Source: Symbiodinium natans | Taxonomy: Eukaryota; Sar; Dinophyceae; Suessiales; Symbiodiniaceae | Length of the DNA stretch: 64,000 nt | Direction of reading: 5' to 3' | Assembly (NCBI GenBank): GCA_905221605.1 | Contig: CAJNDS010002507.1 | Location: forward strand, 233,501 to 297,500 | Part shown: piece by piece, positions 10,597 to 22,400 of the stretch | Layout: each line of letters opens with the position of its first letter | Position numbering within the stretch: position 1 is the first letter of the stretch | Translations under genes and position numbers: made by a program | The notes under the pieces: generated by a model | What the model was told of the DNA's origin: nothing | Databases searched by the model: none | What the model saw: the letters and a program-made list of their open reading frames with translations, nothing else

Positions 10597-11472
10597 ATGG
10601 CTGAAGTGGATGAGTTTGAAGAGAATGACTCCAAGCCCGACGACCAGGCCGACCCTGTCAGCGAACGGAAGATGAGGTCATTGTGCCCTGTATGATTTTT
10701 GTATGACTCGTGCAGGGGTTGACCACATGACTCGTTTTCAGCATGTTTCAGCTGCAGCTAGCGAAGTGCCTGAGAAGTCTAAGACAGCTTAAGGTTGAAG
10801 AAACAAATGGTTGATGATGTCAGCGTCGCTGCCTTTGCTCAACTGGGCTCCTCGTTCTTTGCCGCTGCCCGTGCACGGTTGGCTCACTCGTGGGACGAAG
10901 CACAACAGCAAGGATTGCGCTGCGGCGTGTTAGGCTTGTAGAGACATGTAGAGACCATTAGAGAACCCCTCGCACCTCCAAGGAATCTGGTGCCCCCACG
11001 GCGGCAACCATACGGACAAGGCATCAGCGCCTAGCACAGGATGCCAGGCTGGATGAATTATGGGAAGTGTATGGAGTTGTGATGAGTTATGGGTTCTTGG
11101 CTGTTTGAGGACAGGCTGCACACATACGGTTCACATGTCGACTCTTGCTGGGCAGGCTAGCTGCGGAACGTGGGCAGTGGGACCTGGCCGAGAGGCAGCA
11201 GAGCCTTCGCAAGACTTTGAAAACGAAGGAGTTTTCTTGGAAATGGGCAGAGTGACTGAGTGTGCCGAAGACACTGACATTGGGTCCCGAGGTTGAATGA
11301 GAAGGACCATGACGAACGAGCACGAGTGGAGACGGAGCGGCTGGCAAGAATGGATGCCAAGCGCAAACGCTTGCAGGGCACAGAGGGCACAGAGAGCACA
11401 GAGGGCCAAGAAAACAAGCAATCTGGTAGGGCCCGACTTCGTTTGTCCTTTGCTGGCGAGGACGACTTCTGA
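10597..11472 (+). CDS. Small charged coiled-coil protein, three exons, unrecognised
   Basis: Exon 1 (10597-10676) encodes MAEVDEFEENDSKPDDQADP..., very acidic, and ends AG|GTCATT in phase 2. Exon 2 (11156-11230) starts after GGGCAG| and reads LAAERGQWDLAERQQSLRKT. Exon 3 starts at 11292 after CCCGAG| and reads LNEKDHDERARVETERLARM, then a 'DAKRKRLQ' basic stretch and a tail ending RLSFAGEDDF before TGA at 11470-11472. The phases agree (2/1 at both joins), giving 336 nt and 111 residues, mostly predicted helix with a coiled-coil pattern. The charged core followed by an RLSF block faintly recalls FAM50/XAP5 nuclear proteins, but the conserved C-terminal domain of that family was not found, so I do not name it. 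A further possible short exon (10742-10793) would break the phase. Confidence 0.48.
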
Positions 11473-12344
11473 TTCAAGGCATGGCGCACAAAATGCGTTG
11501 CATGGGGTCTACCAGGTGCTGCGCTGTGCCACTGGCACGGCCAATGTCTGCCCAGCCATCCGCACGGCATACACTGATGATCACCGATGACGTCCTTCAG
11601 GCAGCTGGCCCCCTTCGGATAACCCCTGGGCATCTTTCTGTTCATCTTCACAACATGCAAAGGAGCGAAAGGTGAATAATTCCGCGCCGATTCTTGAAGA
11701 CCCTTTCTGGTGCGGAACGCTTCCTGAAACAGGGGCTGGTGATGACCTCGTGCGTGAGCTCGGACTTGCATGTTCAGGACCCTTTCATTCTCATGCCTGT
11801 GTAGCGGACGAAGCAGCACCGAGTTCTTAAGCAGCTGGTTGTCTTGGGGTTCAGCAGGCAGGTTGAGCCTCTGCGCCAGTTCGGCTCATCAGTCGGCAAC
11901 CCATAGCACGCGACATCTCGCCATCGAGTCGATCTCATGTCACCCCGCCTTAAGATTCTTAAGAAGCTTTCCAGAGGACCGTGGATATCTGCAGCTTCCA
12001 GCCAAAGCATGGGAATGTGTAGGTAGCAGGCCTCCGGCAACAGGAGGAGGGCACAATGCCGGCCATGTTGCCCAGGACAAAGGCAGCGCGCTTGGTTGGG
12101 CTTTTGGGCCAGTAGCACTGCGCACACCTCTGTGTGCCGTGTGGACTTGAGGGCTCGAGAGGGGGCTCGTTTCTGCGTTTCTGCTTCTAATGTTGTACTT
12201 TCCTTTTCATCTTTTACAACTCGTGCCCCCACGCCGAGGCTGCAGGTGAAGCCGAAGTTCTTGGCTCAGAAACTTTAAAGTGCTGACGCTGCTGCCTGAC
12301 TAGGCGTTTTGAGTCACCAACAATACAAGACTAATACAGGCAAG

Positions 12345-12705
12345 CAGCAGTTCGCTGTTGGTGGCGAGGCCTTTGATGCTATCCTGGTCAAGCTCGAGAT
12401 GGCCTTGTCGAAGGCACGGCTAGCTTTCAGCAGAAGCTTCAGCAAAAGCTGTCGCAGAAGCCCATGTGCCCATGTCCGTAGGCCGGTGGTGCTGACCTGG
12501 GAACTGTGCGGCTACAGCGTCCGGGGCCTAGGATGGATGAGTGCGAGGATAGCCTCCGTCACAATCTTGGCCGATCGGTGCATTTACTGATATGTGATAT
12601 GTGTCTGCGGTGCGTTGTGCCTGGCATGGTGCTACGGCCGCTAATGAAGTGCTTCGAGGATTGCCAGGAGGGTTTGCAGGGCTTCAGGTCTGTTAACGCG
12701 CAATA
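12345..12705 (+). CDS. Exon-like segments, unrecognised
   Basis: A plus-strand stretch at about 12348-12425 reads 'FAVGGEAFDAILVKLEMALS'. An overlapping frame gives 'FQQKLQQKLSQKP' just after a TTTCAG|. A third piece near 12630-12687 reads 'CFEDCQEGLQGF' before AG|GTCTG. They may be downstream exons of the 10.6-11.5 kb gene or of another, but the phases could not be connected. Confidence 0.25.
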
Positions 12706-13180
12706 AATCCGACGAGTCGGCGGCATGTGTGCCACTTAGGGATTGCTCATAGTCTCGTCTCTCGGCTTGAAACGGGGCGTCTCCGGTTCCTCGCTCCTCT
12801 TCTTGTGCTCCGTGGTGCAGAAGCGTCCTCTCCAGATCCCGACTTTCGGCTCGGATACTACTTGGCTATTCAACCGACCTGCTGACTTTTACCCCCAAGT
12901 CCTCGACGTATCTCGCGCCTGGGCTGAAGTGAATTGGGTGTACTGACAAGTACTATCTGGTCCCTTTATCTGGATTTGTAGCAGCCCGAAGCTCTATACC
13001 GACAGGATTCTTTTGCTGAGATGACAAAAGCAGCTTGTGTATTTACGAGACACCACCAAACTGCCAGAGTCCCTGATCAGGGGTGCTTGGTGACATGAAA
13101 CGTCGTTATCCAAGTTGTCTGTGCCGTTCCGCTCCACTGGACTCTGCCTGGTGAGCTCCAGTGTATCCTGCACATCTTCT

Positions 13181-13407
13181 ACAGTTAGCATTCAGTTAAC
13201 ACTCAGTTAACACTCAGTTAACATTCAGTTTACACTCAGTTAACACTACACTTAACAACACTACAGTTAACACTACAGTTAACACTACAGTTAACACTAC
13301 AGCTTTGCATCTGTTAAATGCGCGTGTCCAGCAAAATGCTGGTTTTTGCAGCTTTTTGCTAGTGTTAACTGTAGTGTTCATTGAGTGTTAACTGAGTGTT
13401 AACTGCG
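13181..13407. repeat. GTTAAC-rich inverted tandem repeat (foldback)
   Basis: The left arm (13181-13303) is a run of about ten 11-12 base units of the types CAGTTAACACT and ACACTACAGTTA, with seven GTTAAC sites. After a 56-base spacer containing the small hairpin CCAGCAAAATGCTGG (13328-13342), the right arm (13360-13407) holds three or four units in reverse complement, in mirrored order. The arms could pair over about 45 bases. It looks like a MITE-like or slippage-derived foldback; no coding sequence is present. Confidence 0.85.
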
Positions 13408-13419
13408 GAAAAGGTACAA

Positions 13420-14530
13420 TATGCAGTTAACACTGTATACTCTTCATACATCTTGCGTGCTGCGACGACGTTGACGGTACGTAGCTGCCGTAGCTCACGC
13501 GAGGGGTTGCCGCCTCGCGTCCTTGCAACGTACCCTCATCTGCCCTTCTTTCTCTTCTGGGCCCGTGATCGCCTGTACACTTCCGCTCCAAACCTTCGTA
13601 TCTTCCAGACCCCGAGCCTGGGACCTTGAAATGTGGGGTCTGTGTGACAGTCCCTCGCACCTCTTCTACGACGTACATTGTTGGGTTTTTCTGAGAGCTT
13701 CCAGGCTCCCCCCGTCCCGCCGAGCCCTTTGCGAAAAGCGGCGGTGCCCGTAGCAACATCTCTGGGTCATGTCGCGATCGCTCGAAGCATTGTGACCTTT
13801 GCGAAATATCCGTGTGTGTGTGAGTGTGTGTGTGTGGTCTTCGGGTGTCCATGGAAGGGCGGCGCGAGGCGATTTCGTTGAGTTGCCACTTCCTTGAGGT
13901 GAACTTGTTTATGAGTGTTGTTTGCTAGTAGGCTGTGGCAGCAAAAGCCCCTCGTGGCGGATGGATTGTTGTAGACAGCTCCGTCCGGGGTTGTTCAGTT
14001 TCACGAGAGCGCACCAATAGCATACTTGCATGAAAGACGCTTGGATGGTGCCACTTCGCATCCCCCGTGGTTAGGAAGGTGGCAAAAACCCAAAGACAAA
14101 GTCAAAGAAACACATCCTGGCTTCTGTGTAGAACCCTGGGTTATGGCAAGACTTTGGTTAAGCGCACACAAGTTGGCATTGAGATTTCCACGGGCACGGT
14201 GTTTGTGTGCAATCAGAGGTTGTGAACTTGATGTCGCGGCGAACTTGGAGGTGGCATTATCTAGTTTGACAGTTTGTGCGTGCATGGACATTGGACTCAT
14301 GAGACATTTCCCAAGTGTTCAGATGGCTTGATTTTCGTGCATGCGGAGGCTGCGAGGAGCCTCATGATGGCTGTCCTTCAGAGCATGTCCCCTATTGTAC
14401 AGCAAGCTTGTTGAACGACGGTGGTTCGAGAATACGCTGCTCAGGTGAGAATGAGCACCGAACCGTTTTGCAGCACGTGTTCGGCGGGGTTCGGTTCTGA
14501 GTACAACTTTTTATCCGTCGCTTTGGGACC
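13420..14530. other. No supported gene
   Basis: Several short frames are open but none is coherent. A (TG)n-type run lies near 13817-13836. Confidence 0.35.
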
Positions 14531-14555
14531 AGTTTGTTTGCTGGCAGGGCACGAG

Positions 14556-14582
14556 ACAGAGAGAGAGAGAGAGAGAGAGAGT
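14556..14582. repeat. (GA)n microsatellite
   Basis: An uninterrupted run of about thirteen GA dinucleotides sits at the upstream edge of the hypothetical frame that follows. Confidence 0.9.
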
Positions 14583-14596
14583 GCGAAGGGCGTAGC

Positions 14597-15208
14597 ATGC
14601 CACGACATTTACCTCGAGCTCGCCAATGCCAACCCAGAAGCAACCCCAGTGCACCCAGCACAGCAGATGTGCTCGCACTGCAAGAAGGGGGGGAGGAAGC
14701 AACGTCGAGGGGAGGCCAGACAGTCACAACAGGAGATCTCATGGAAGCCCGAAACATACTGTGCAACCTCGTGGCGTTCCTGGAGGAGCCCATTGCGGAA
14801 GAGATCCGGGGAGCAGTCAGAGCCATAGACAGATGGTTGGCGTCATGGTGGGGGGAGGAAATCGCGGTAGTGGTCGAAGACAGCCAAGACGTACAGTGCA
14901 CCACACACCCAAGCGGGAGCAGCAGCAGCAGAGCCGCCTGTGACACAGAAAGCAGAGGGGGGCGAACTCGACAACAAGACAAAGAACAGGGAAAAAGCGG
15001 CAAGGGCAACGAGAACAAGACCGGCGACGTGCTCCAGGACGAGGACGAAGACGACATGGTAGAAGTGGAGGTGGAAGAAGAAAATGACGCAGCCAACAAT
15101 GGGGGAAACCCAGAACCCCGAGCGGAAGACGAAGCGCCTGATTGGGGTGGTGAGGAGACGCTGGGAGAAGGGGAACGACGACGTCGTGACCGTGCGGAAC
15201 CAGAATAA
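14597..15208 (+). CDS. Hypothetical acidic protein, partial start
   Basis: The plus frame from about 14597 to a TAA at 15206-15208 reads 'TSRGGQTVTTGDLMEARNIL', then 'LVAFLEEPIAEEIRGAVRAI' and 'DRWLASWWGEEIAVVVEDSQ'. It finishes in a long Glu/Asp/Arg tail (DEDEDDMVEVEVEEEND). The middle 70 residues look globular; the tail is low complexity. The ATG is uncertain: the frame is open upstream through the GA repeat, and 14597 is the first sensible Met. It resembles an ORF1-type or gag-like acidic protein only in a general way. The opposite strand also has a long open frame here, so strand choice rests on the plus peptide being less repetitive. Confidence 0.33.
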   Translation: MPRHLPRARQCQPRSNPSAPSTADVLALQEGGEEATSRGGQTVTTGDLMEARNILCNLVAFLEEPIAEEIRGAVRAIDRWLASWWGEEIAVVVEDSQDVQCTTHPSGSSSSRAACDTESRGGRTRQQDKEQGKSGKGNENKTGDVLQDEDEDDMVEVEVEEENDAANNGGNPEPRAEDEAPDWGGEETLGEGERRRRDRAEPE

Positions 15209-15463
15209 ATGGGGGGAGAAAACACTGAGACCGAACGGCGAGCACCACTGAGGGAAAGGAGCGTGAGCAAAATGTACATGTAGCAGTAGAGGTCGGAAGG
15301 GTCAGTTGTTCTCTCTTCTACAGGGCATCGTGCGCCGGAGCCATACTATTCTAGTGTAGGGGGAATGTGTCAACCCAATCGGACCCGAAAGTTTCACAAA
15401 TTAGGGGAAACCAAACCGGTGACCCAATAAGTATCTCACCTGGATCTCGCACTCGGGCGCGCT

Positions 15464-15836
15464 TTGGTGCGCGGGGGGGCCCCGGGTCCCCTCATGCCCA
15501 GCAGAAGAAGAAGAAGAAGAAGAAGAAGAAGAAGAAGAAGAAGAAGAAGAAGAAGAAGAAGAAGAAGAAGAAGAAGAAGAAGAAGAAGAATAAGAAGAAG
15601 AAGAATAATAATAATAAGAAGAAGAAGACGAAGACGAAGAAGACGAAGAAGAAGAAGAAGAAGAAGAAGAAGAAGAAGAAGAAGAAGAAGAAGAAGAGGA
15701 AGACGAAGAAGAAGAAGAAGAAGAAGAAGAAGAAGAAGAAGAAGAAGAAGAAGAAGAAGAAGAAGAAGAAGAAGAAGAAGAAGAAGAAGAAGAAGAAGAA
15801 GAAGAAGAAGAAGAAGAAGAAGAGAGAGTGAGGTTT
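15464..15836. repeat. Long (GAA)n array in a GC-hairpin/G-run module, copy 1
   Basis: A GC-rich hairpin (CGCGCTTTGGTGCGCG at 15459-15474) is followed by a G7 run, a CCCC-GGG segment, CCCCTCATGCCC, and about 330 bases of nearly pure GAA with a few ACG, AAT and AGG interruptions. It ends in AGAGAGAGTGAG. The poly-Lys and poly-Arg ORFs here are artefacts. The same order of parts recurs at 16.26 kb. Confidence 0.92.
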
Positions 15837-16257
15837 TGTGGGGGAGGGGGAAGTGGATCAGCAGCAGACGCCTGTAGGGGGCAGACGCCTGTAGAAGAGC
15901 AGACCTAGTACAGCCACGCGAAGCCGGGGGAAACTGAGCTGGTTCGGTGCCCTTGATTTGCCTGAAATCTGCACTTTGAATAGGCAGTCGTACACATCAG
16001 GCTCCCATCGGCTAGGAGTAGACAGATGGTAGCACATGATAGGACACATGTGCCTGCAAGCGGGTTCAATAGTTGGGCATGTTCGGGGTGTACTTGTGTG
16101 ATTGCGCAGCAGAGCACAGACGCTTTCACGCGGAAGAGCACAACAGGTGCTCGATGCGCACATCCTCGGAGTCTTACGGGGGGGGGGAAGGGGGGAAATC
16201 AAAGCAGGATGTGAGCACGCTTCCGCCCGCAGTGTCACTCGGATTCGCTGCAGACTG

Positions 16258-16425
16258 GGCGCGCCTAGCGCGCGGGGGGGGGGGGGGGGTGACTCCCCTC
16301 AAGCCCCGAAGAAGAAGAAGAAGAAGAAGAAGAAGAAGAAGAAGAAGAAGAAGAAGAAGAAGAAGAAGAAGAAAGAAGAAAGAAGAAAAAGAAGAGGAAG
16401 AGAGAGTGAGAGGGAGAGAGATGGT
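16258..16425. repeat. (GAA)n array in a GC-hairpin/G-run module, copy 2
   Basis: GCGCGCCTAGCGCGC (hairpin), a G16 run at 16274-16289, ACTCCCCTCAAGCCCC, then about 70 bases of GAA. It ends in AGAGAGAGTGAG as in copy 1. The flanks match copy 1 in order, so the two are duplicates or two insertions of one element. Confidence 0.88.
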
Positions 16426-16429
16426 CGGT

Positions 16430-17340
16430 TCGCTAAATTCTGGACCATGCTTTAAGAAGTGACCAGATGAGCTTCATGTCTTAGGTGGGGGCTGAGACAT
16501 CGTGGGGGAGTTTGATGTGTCAATGTAGCGCCGAAAGACTGCCCATACCTCCCTGAAGGGATGGAAGATGTGTGGGGTGTGGGATGCGGGGAATTTGTGC
16601 AGCAATTGTTGTTGTCGATCCAGAAATCACTTGTGCTTGTGCTTGTGCTCGTCGTGACACTTCCTACTGCTGTGGTTCCTCTCGGCCTGGCACTTGAAGT
16701 GCTCGCTGGAAACATTGTTGACGTGAATACTGTTGTTCGAACTGTTGTCTGTGGGATCACAAATCAAAATCTGCAAACAGGATTGAAGCACGGTTTCAAA
16801 AGTTTCAAATTTGTTACCAAAAGAATCATGGATCACAAGTGATAAAAATCACAATGAGGCTGGATTCGCATCATGCAAACAAGTAATCAACCCACACACC
16901 ACTCACAACAGCAAGAGTTTATTACCTTAGGGGGCCCTTCAAGCCCAGCAGAAACTAGACACCGATTACCCCGAAAGCAATCAGTGCGATGTTTACAAGG
17001 GACGCATGGGACGCGTACACTTGGCTGTGTTGTGTAAGTGGGGTGGTCATGACGTGGTGTAGGTGCCGAGAAATAGGTGTGGCGCAGGTAGTGTGATCTC
17101 GGCACGGTGTAGATGCCGAAGCAAGCTCGATCGCTAGGGTCGCGTGTTTTGGTGCAAAGCACCTCAGCACAGTCGCTTAAGCTTGAAGCAGCTTCTAACG
17201 GCATCGTGCAATGGAAACACTTTTCCAATCAGCTTTGTCTTGGAGGCACCTAACCAGTCGTTGCGAGTTGCCATGTCGTGAATACGCTGTAAAAGCGCAA
17301 AAAGGGACGCCGGGAGCGCTTCGACACGCAAGATCCCCGC
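16430..17340. other. No supported gene
   Basis: Short frames only. There is a short CTTGTG/GCTTGT run near 16630-16650. No splice-flanked coherent peptide was found. Confidence 0.35.
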
Positions 17341-17353
17341 AGAGGGTTCGCGG

Positions 17354-17457
17354 GCAGAGGGTTCGTTGGCGACGTTGAAAATGCACAAAAACGCGCACAC
17401 GATCCGGCAGAGGGTTCACGGGCCACGTTAAGAATGCACAAAAACGTACAGCAAGAG
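17354..17457. repeat. Two diverged ~52-bp tandem copies
   Basis: GCAGAGGGTTCG... at 17354 and GCAGAGGGTTCAC... at 17406 each run through a shared AATGCACAAAAACG segment. A third partial copy of the CAGAGGGTTCG start is at 17339. Confidence 0.75.
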
Positions 17458-17735
17458 CGCCTGGACACGCATGATCCTCGGCTTTAAATAGAAGCGCATT
17501 GAATCCGTGTAGGTCGTGCGGTGTTGTGGTGATAGCAGTGTAGGTGGCGTGGTGCGGTGTGCTGGTGTAGTTGGTGCGCTGGTAGGTGGAGTGGTGCGGA
17601 GAAGTGTGGGCGGAGTGGCGGTGTGCTGGTGTTGTTGGTGCGGTGTCGTTGCTGTGGTGCCAGCAGGGCAAGCATGTCTTTCAGGAGAATCCTTCGCGGT
17701 ACTTTCGGGAAAAAAGAAGAAACAAAATAATGACA

Positions 17736-17812
17736 GAAGAAGAAGAAGAAGCAGAAGCAGAAGAAGAAGAAGAAGAACAGGAAAAAGAAGAAGCAGAAGA
17801 AGGAAAATAAGA
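17736..17812. repeat. (GAA)n/GCAGAA microsatellite
   Basis: A third purine array is interrupted by GCA and ACA triplets. It lacks the GC hairpin and G-run seen with the other two GAA arrays. Confidence 0.85.
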
Positions 17813-18084
17813 AAAACAAAAGAGTTGTTAGGGTGCAAGAGTGCTAGATGGTCATGTGTTCGGTCGGTGGCTCGAAAAAAGCGTGCTGCGTCGCACATAG
17901 CCACACTGCGTGGGGGCCAGCCGAAGGACGAGGCTAGGGGGGTGCAGATCTGAGGGTGTAGTCCAGGGGTGCAGATTCAGTGCAGATTGCTACAACTGGT
18001 CTCGGAACAATCGAGGGCAGGACTAGGTGGACATAAAGACAGGGGTGGGCGAAGATGCCGGGCCGCCGGGGTTCGCTCCCTTGC

Positions 18085-18270
18085 CCCGCGAAAGAAAGGA
18101 ACATACGAAGTACAGAAAAGAGAGAAAGAACGAAAAAAACAAAGAAAGCAAGAAAGAAAAAAAAAGAAAACAGCTAAGAAAAAGCAAAGAAAGAAAGCAA
18201 CAAAGAAAGACAAACAACACAGAAAATGACAAATGTATAGAGAGGGAGAGAGAGAGAGAGAGAGAGAAGG
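18085..18270. repeat. A/G-rich tract: AAAG-type then (GA)n
   Basis: About 145 bases of degenerate GAAA/AAAG repeats on the plus strand lead into a (GA)n run at about 18240-18267. It is low complexity and the small ORFs are artefacts. Confidence 0.85.
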
Positions 18271-19409
18271 CCTGAGCTCCGTCGGAGACACTTCATAGTT
18301 ATGTTTCACCAAATGCAAGCAGTGCGCAATTGTGCCAAACTCGCACAAGTCCCAGGATTGCTTACGGATTTCGAGGGCAAGAGCAGTGCCCTCCTTTGCT
18401 TCGGGCTTGAAGCCCTTGCGTTGTCTGTTGTCTGCTTCTCATGGCTTTGCATGGCTTCGCGTTCTTTGGAAGCCTTTTGTCCTCCTCAGGTTGTTGAGTC
18501 AACCTTGCAACTCGGCCTTTGCGGCAGGTGCCGCTCCGTCATGTCGTGGGCTGTCAGGCAAAAGCATCTAGCCAAATAGATCTGCAGCGCGAAGAAGTGG
18601 GGCATTGCAAGATGCCGGGCTATTGTGTTTAAGTCTGAAATGAGTTGTTTTTTGTGGAAGTTATGCACAGGCATGGTAGAGCAACGGACTGCCTGAGGGC
18701 CTGTGAGTCTGTCGAGCCATGCTGGCGAGTTTGTAAATGTGTTGAAGCGGCTCTCTCATGCCTTCTTTAAGCCCTTGCCGCATGTGGGTTTGGCACTTGG
18801 CTTCTGATAAATAAAGCCTTGGACCACAAAGGTGCCAAAGTTGTACCGGGGACACCATTTTAAAGATCCCTTAAGCCGTGATACAAGGAGCGTCGGAATT
18901 TTGAGGGAGGAGGGACTCCTTTCTGCTTCCACATGGTACGACCTTAGGATCCCTTGGTGCGTGCGACCCGCTCACCCGGCCACTCCAACTGACTTTTTAA
19001 ACAGAATCGAAAGGAATCAAAGCAGAGCAAGCTGTTTTGGAAGTGTTGATGCTGTTTACTTTTGGTTCTCCGTGCCAGGCAAGTTCTTGGTGATCTTGGA
19101 CTGGGCTTCTCGCTTCGTAGATGCCTGAGTTTGTATTATTGTAAACGAAGATGCATGCACAACGAAGCACTTATGCGAATTGCTTGTGGATCGGATTTGT
19201 CCCTCTGCTTCGCATGTTGTGAATGCACCTGAGGGCAGTTGTCTAGATTGCATTCTGCCGCCAGCATGGCATTCCACGCAAGCATGCTCGTATGTTGCAC
19301 GGATATTGCAGCTTTGGTTCAGGTAGATCGGTAGTTGCACTGCTGCACAAAACGTGCAGCACAGCCTAGCCATCTGGATACCAGATGAGCGTGTCATACT
19401 GAGCCACAG
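18270..19409. other. No supported gene; upstream of the large surface-protein gene
   Basis: No repeat or coherent exon was recognised. The 3' end should contain the 5' UTR and trans-splice acceptor of the gene starting at 19410; CAG sites at several places could serve. Confidence 0.3.
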
Positions 19410-22400
19410 ATGGGAAAGATCATGCTTATCAATTTTGACCTCTTTCGCGGACTTTTCCTGGCACTCATCTTATCCGTGCTACATCTGACGCGCGGGGAGG
19501 TTCTGCTGGTTGACCCCGACACAGACATGGCTTTGTACGTTAATGGCCAGGAAATTTTTCCAGATACTGCAGTCCCTGTGCTGCCCATGAATGGTGTTCG
19601 GCGAATCAATACAGCAGAGACAACGATAAGAGTCTACAGAACTGCGCGGGATCTGACAACCGGTGATTTGCTTGCACTGCAAGTTAACACCAGGCGTGCA
19701 GGCATCATAAATGTGACAGATGCGCTGGGGCGGAAGATTGAGTACCCTGCTCCAGTTGGTATTGTACTTGTCGGGGAAGCTGGCACCATGAGCACCGATG
19801 CATTTAAGTGTTTCACACAGAAGGAGGCCAACGACGACGTGAAAACACCGTTTCAGGAACTTGGTTTCAACGACTCGCATTGGCCTTTGGCTTATGAGCA
19901 GGCGCCAGACTGTTGCCCATGGCGCGACTCTTTGATGGCCTGGAACAGGATTGGGGCAAAGTGGATCGGATTGCACCCTGCCTTCTTTGCAGGAAACATC
20001 TCGGGACCTCGGCAAATGTTTTGCAGGTACCGGGTGGCTGGGGACACGCTCGTCAGCCGATTACCGCTGGAAGAGACACAGGGTGCCTCTGATGCCGCCC
20101 CACAGGTTGAGATTATGGCGGTTTCTGTCTCCGTGTCCCTGTCGAAGATTGAGGTGATCGTTGATCGCGTTGCCAACGTATACTGCCACTTGACCTTGTT
20201 AGGCTGCAATGCCCTCCTTATCCCTCCTTGTTCCATTGTTTTGTTAGGCCCTGATGTGCCCTGATCAGTACGGTGAGTGCACCTGCAGGTGGAGTGATCG
20301 ATGGGCGATACGAGCTTCGTGTTCCTACTCATACCGAGCTGAAGAGCTGGGGGATTCCCAGGCTAGATGTTCAGGGGTCGACGTATGGATACCAGACCAT
20401 TGGTGACACGATATTCACCAGAGAGGACATCGATCATCCTGCATTTGAGCGCCATGATGTGTTGGATCTGGAGGAATGTGAGCAGATTTGTTCTAACATT
20501 CCTGATTGTGCAGCATTGACGTACTGGATCATAGGCAAGGACTTCCAGACTGGAACCAATTGCAAGCTCATGAATGCTACCTTCAATGCATCGATCAGGC
20601 TTGCCCCAAGCGAGTCCTCCGAATATCAGCTTCGTCGACGCGAGGTGGTTCCTCAAATAAGCATCCTCACCTACCCAGGCATGCTATTGCCGGGAACATT
20701 GTACAACACGTACTGCGCCCCGACTGGTGGAATTTCCAGATGTTGATCATGAACCAGCACTGATGTAGCGTTTTTATTGAACGATTTGCAGCATACTCGT
20801 GCCTGTTTAGTGCCGTGCGAGAGCTGAGGCAGCGCTGAGGATCCGCTCACCGGGGCGCACATGAACATGTCTGCGATTGCCGCAACGCTCGTCACTGAAC
20901 GGACACAGGGGTGCACGGACTGCGGGAGCACAGACCCTCCAGCTGTGCAGATGCTGGGAGGCTGGGTGAAGCAGGATTCTGTTGGGATCGTTGCAGTGGC
21001 AAGCAGGTCCGGGCGCATCTTCTGCATCGCCAAGGAGCACCCGAAATTCAATTTCGTGCAGGTATTTGCGGAGGAAATTCAGGATGCAGGTTTTTCGAAC
21101 CTGGCAACAGTTGGAGGTCAGACGCTGGCCGTTACTATCACCGGCTTAAGCCCAGAAGTGCAATATCAGGTCGCCTGCGTCGCCGAGGCGGACGGAGGCC
21201 TGCTGAGCGTGCAGGGGCAGATCGACTCCACCCGCCGATTGATGAACACATCGTCCACGGAGGTGCAGAGCTTAGGCTTAGATTCTTAGGTTGCAGCAAT
21301 CCTCGCCTCGTCAGCACTATTTTTTTGGCTCTCGCAAAACTCCACACTGAGTGGAAATCGCACGACAAATGCCTTAATCGACAGGTGGGACATGTCTTCG
21401 ACCCGCTTCCTCTGGTGTCCCCTGCGTGGCTCCAACGGCTCCAACACTTCTTCCAATCTTGAACTTGGTTTGACGCCGCTTCAGTTGTGGAGTAGTGTAC
21501 TACTTGCTTTGCAATCTGCCCCGTTTTGTCGCCAATGCTTTCCAGCCATGCAGGGTGGCATGGGCATGTCAGTTTTAAAATCTGGTGTCTCATCGCATTG
21601 CGACGCAGTGTGTCCAGGAGTGGTGATTTCACCCACGGCAATTTTCATGAATGGTATGACTACCCAAGTCACACGAATCATGAATATATAGATGCTACAT
21701 GCTGCGATGTTGAACACATCAAGCACTCACCCTTCCCACGCCCTGGAAGAATGTTGATACCAAACAGTGCATGAACACACTCGGAAAGTTGACACAGCGT
21801 GTTCCAACAGCCTGGAAGCAAAATGGCATGTTGCAGAGGCATGAGGTACAGTAGGACAGACGGCGATGTTCTCGTGCGCAGCCTTGTCCTTTGCAGGTCA
21901 CCATAAACAGCATGGAGATTGCGCGGCAAGAGTCGTTGGCCAACGAGAACTTTGATGCCATGACTGTTGTCAGTCAAGTCACAAGGCTTGGCTACTTGTG
22001 GTGCCAGGTGTATCCGCAGGAGAACATGATTCAGTATGGCATTCCGGAAGTTCTGTTCCTGGAGCAAACGGGCCTTCGTGCGAAGGTTTTTGATTTACAG
22101 CAGGACGTGCAAGTGGAGTTTAATGGGCTTGACAAGAACACATCCTACGAGGTATGGTGCACGGCCAGGTATGACGACTTTAAGAATGAGACTGATGCAG
22201 ATCTCATTACAACGCCGTACCCCATTGCCATAATTCGTTCAGCTGTGCCAGCTTATGACTCAGTGTCTCTTACCGTTAGTCTGAGCAAGAGTCCAGCTCA
22301 TGTCTTTTGCAATGCGTTTCCCTGGGCTTTGCGGCCAACAACCGAGAGACCACCTGCTCCAAATAATGAACAACTAGCAGCTTCGCCCTTCAACACGGTG

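Noticed and set aside
11157-11819. 220-codon minus ORF
   Set aside because: Poorly structured composition; overlaps plus-strand exons with consistent splice phases.
15367-15877. Poly-Lys and poly-Arg ORFs
   Set aside because: Artefacts of the GAA microsatellite.
21315-21335. TTTTTTTGGCTC resembling part of the dinoflagellate spliced leader
   Set aside because: Only nine bases match the leader and the 3' end (CAAG) differs; likely chance within an intron.
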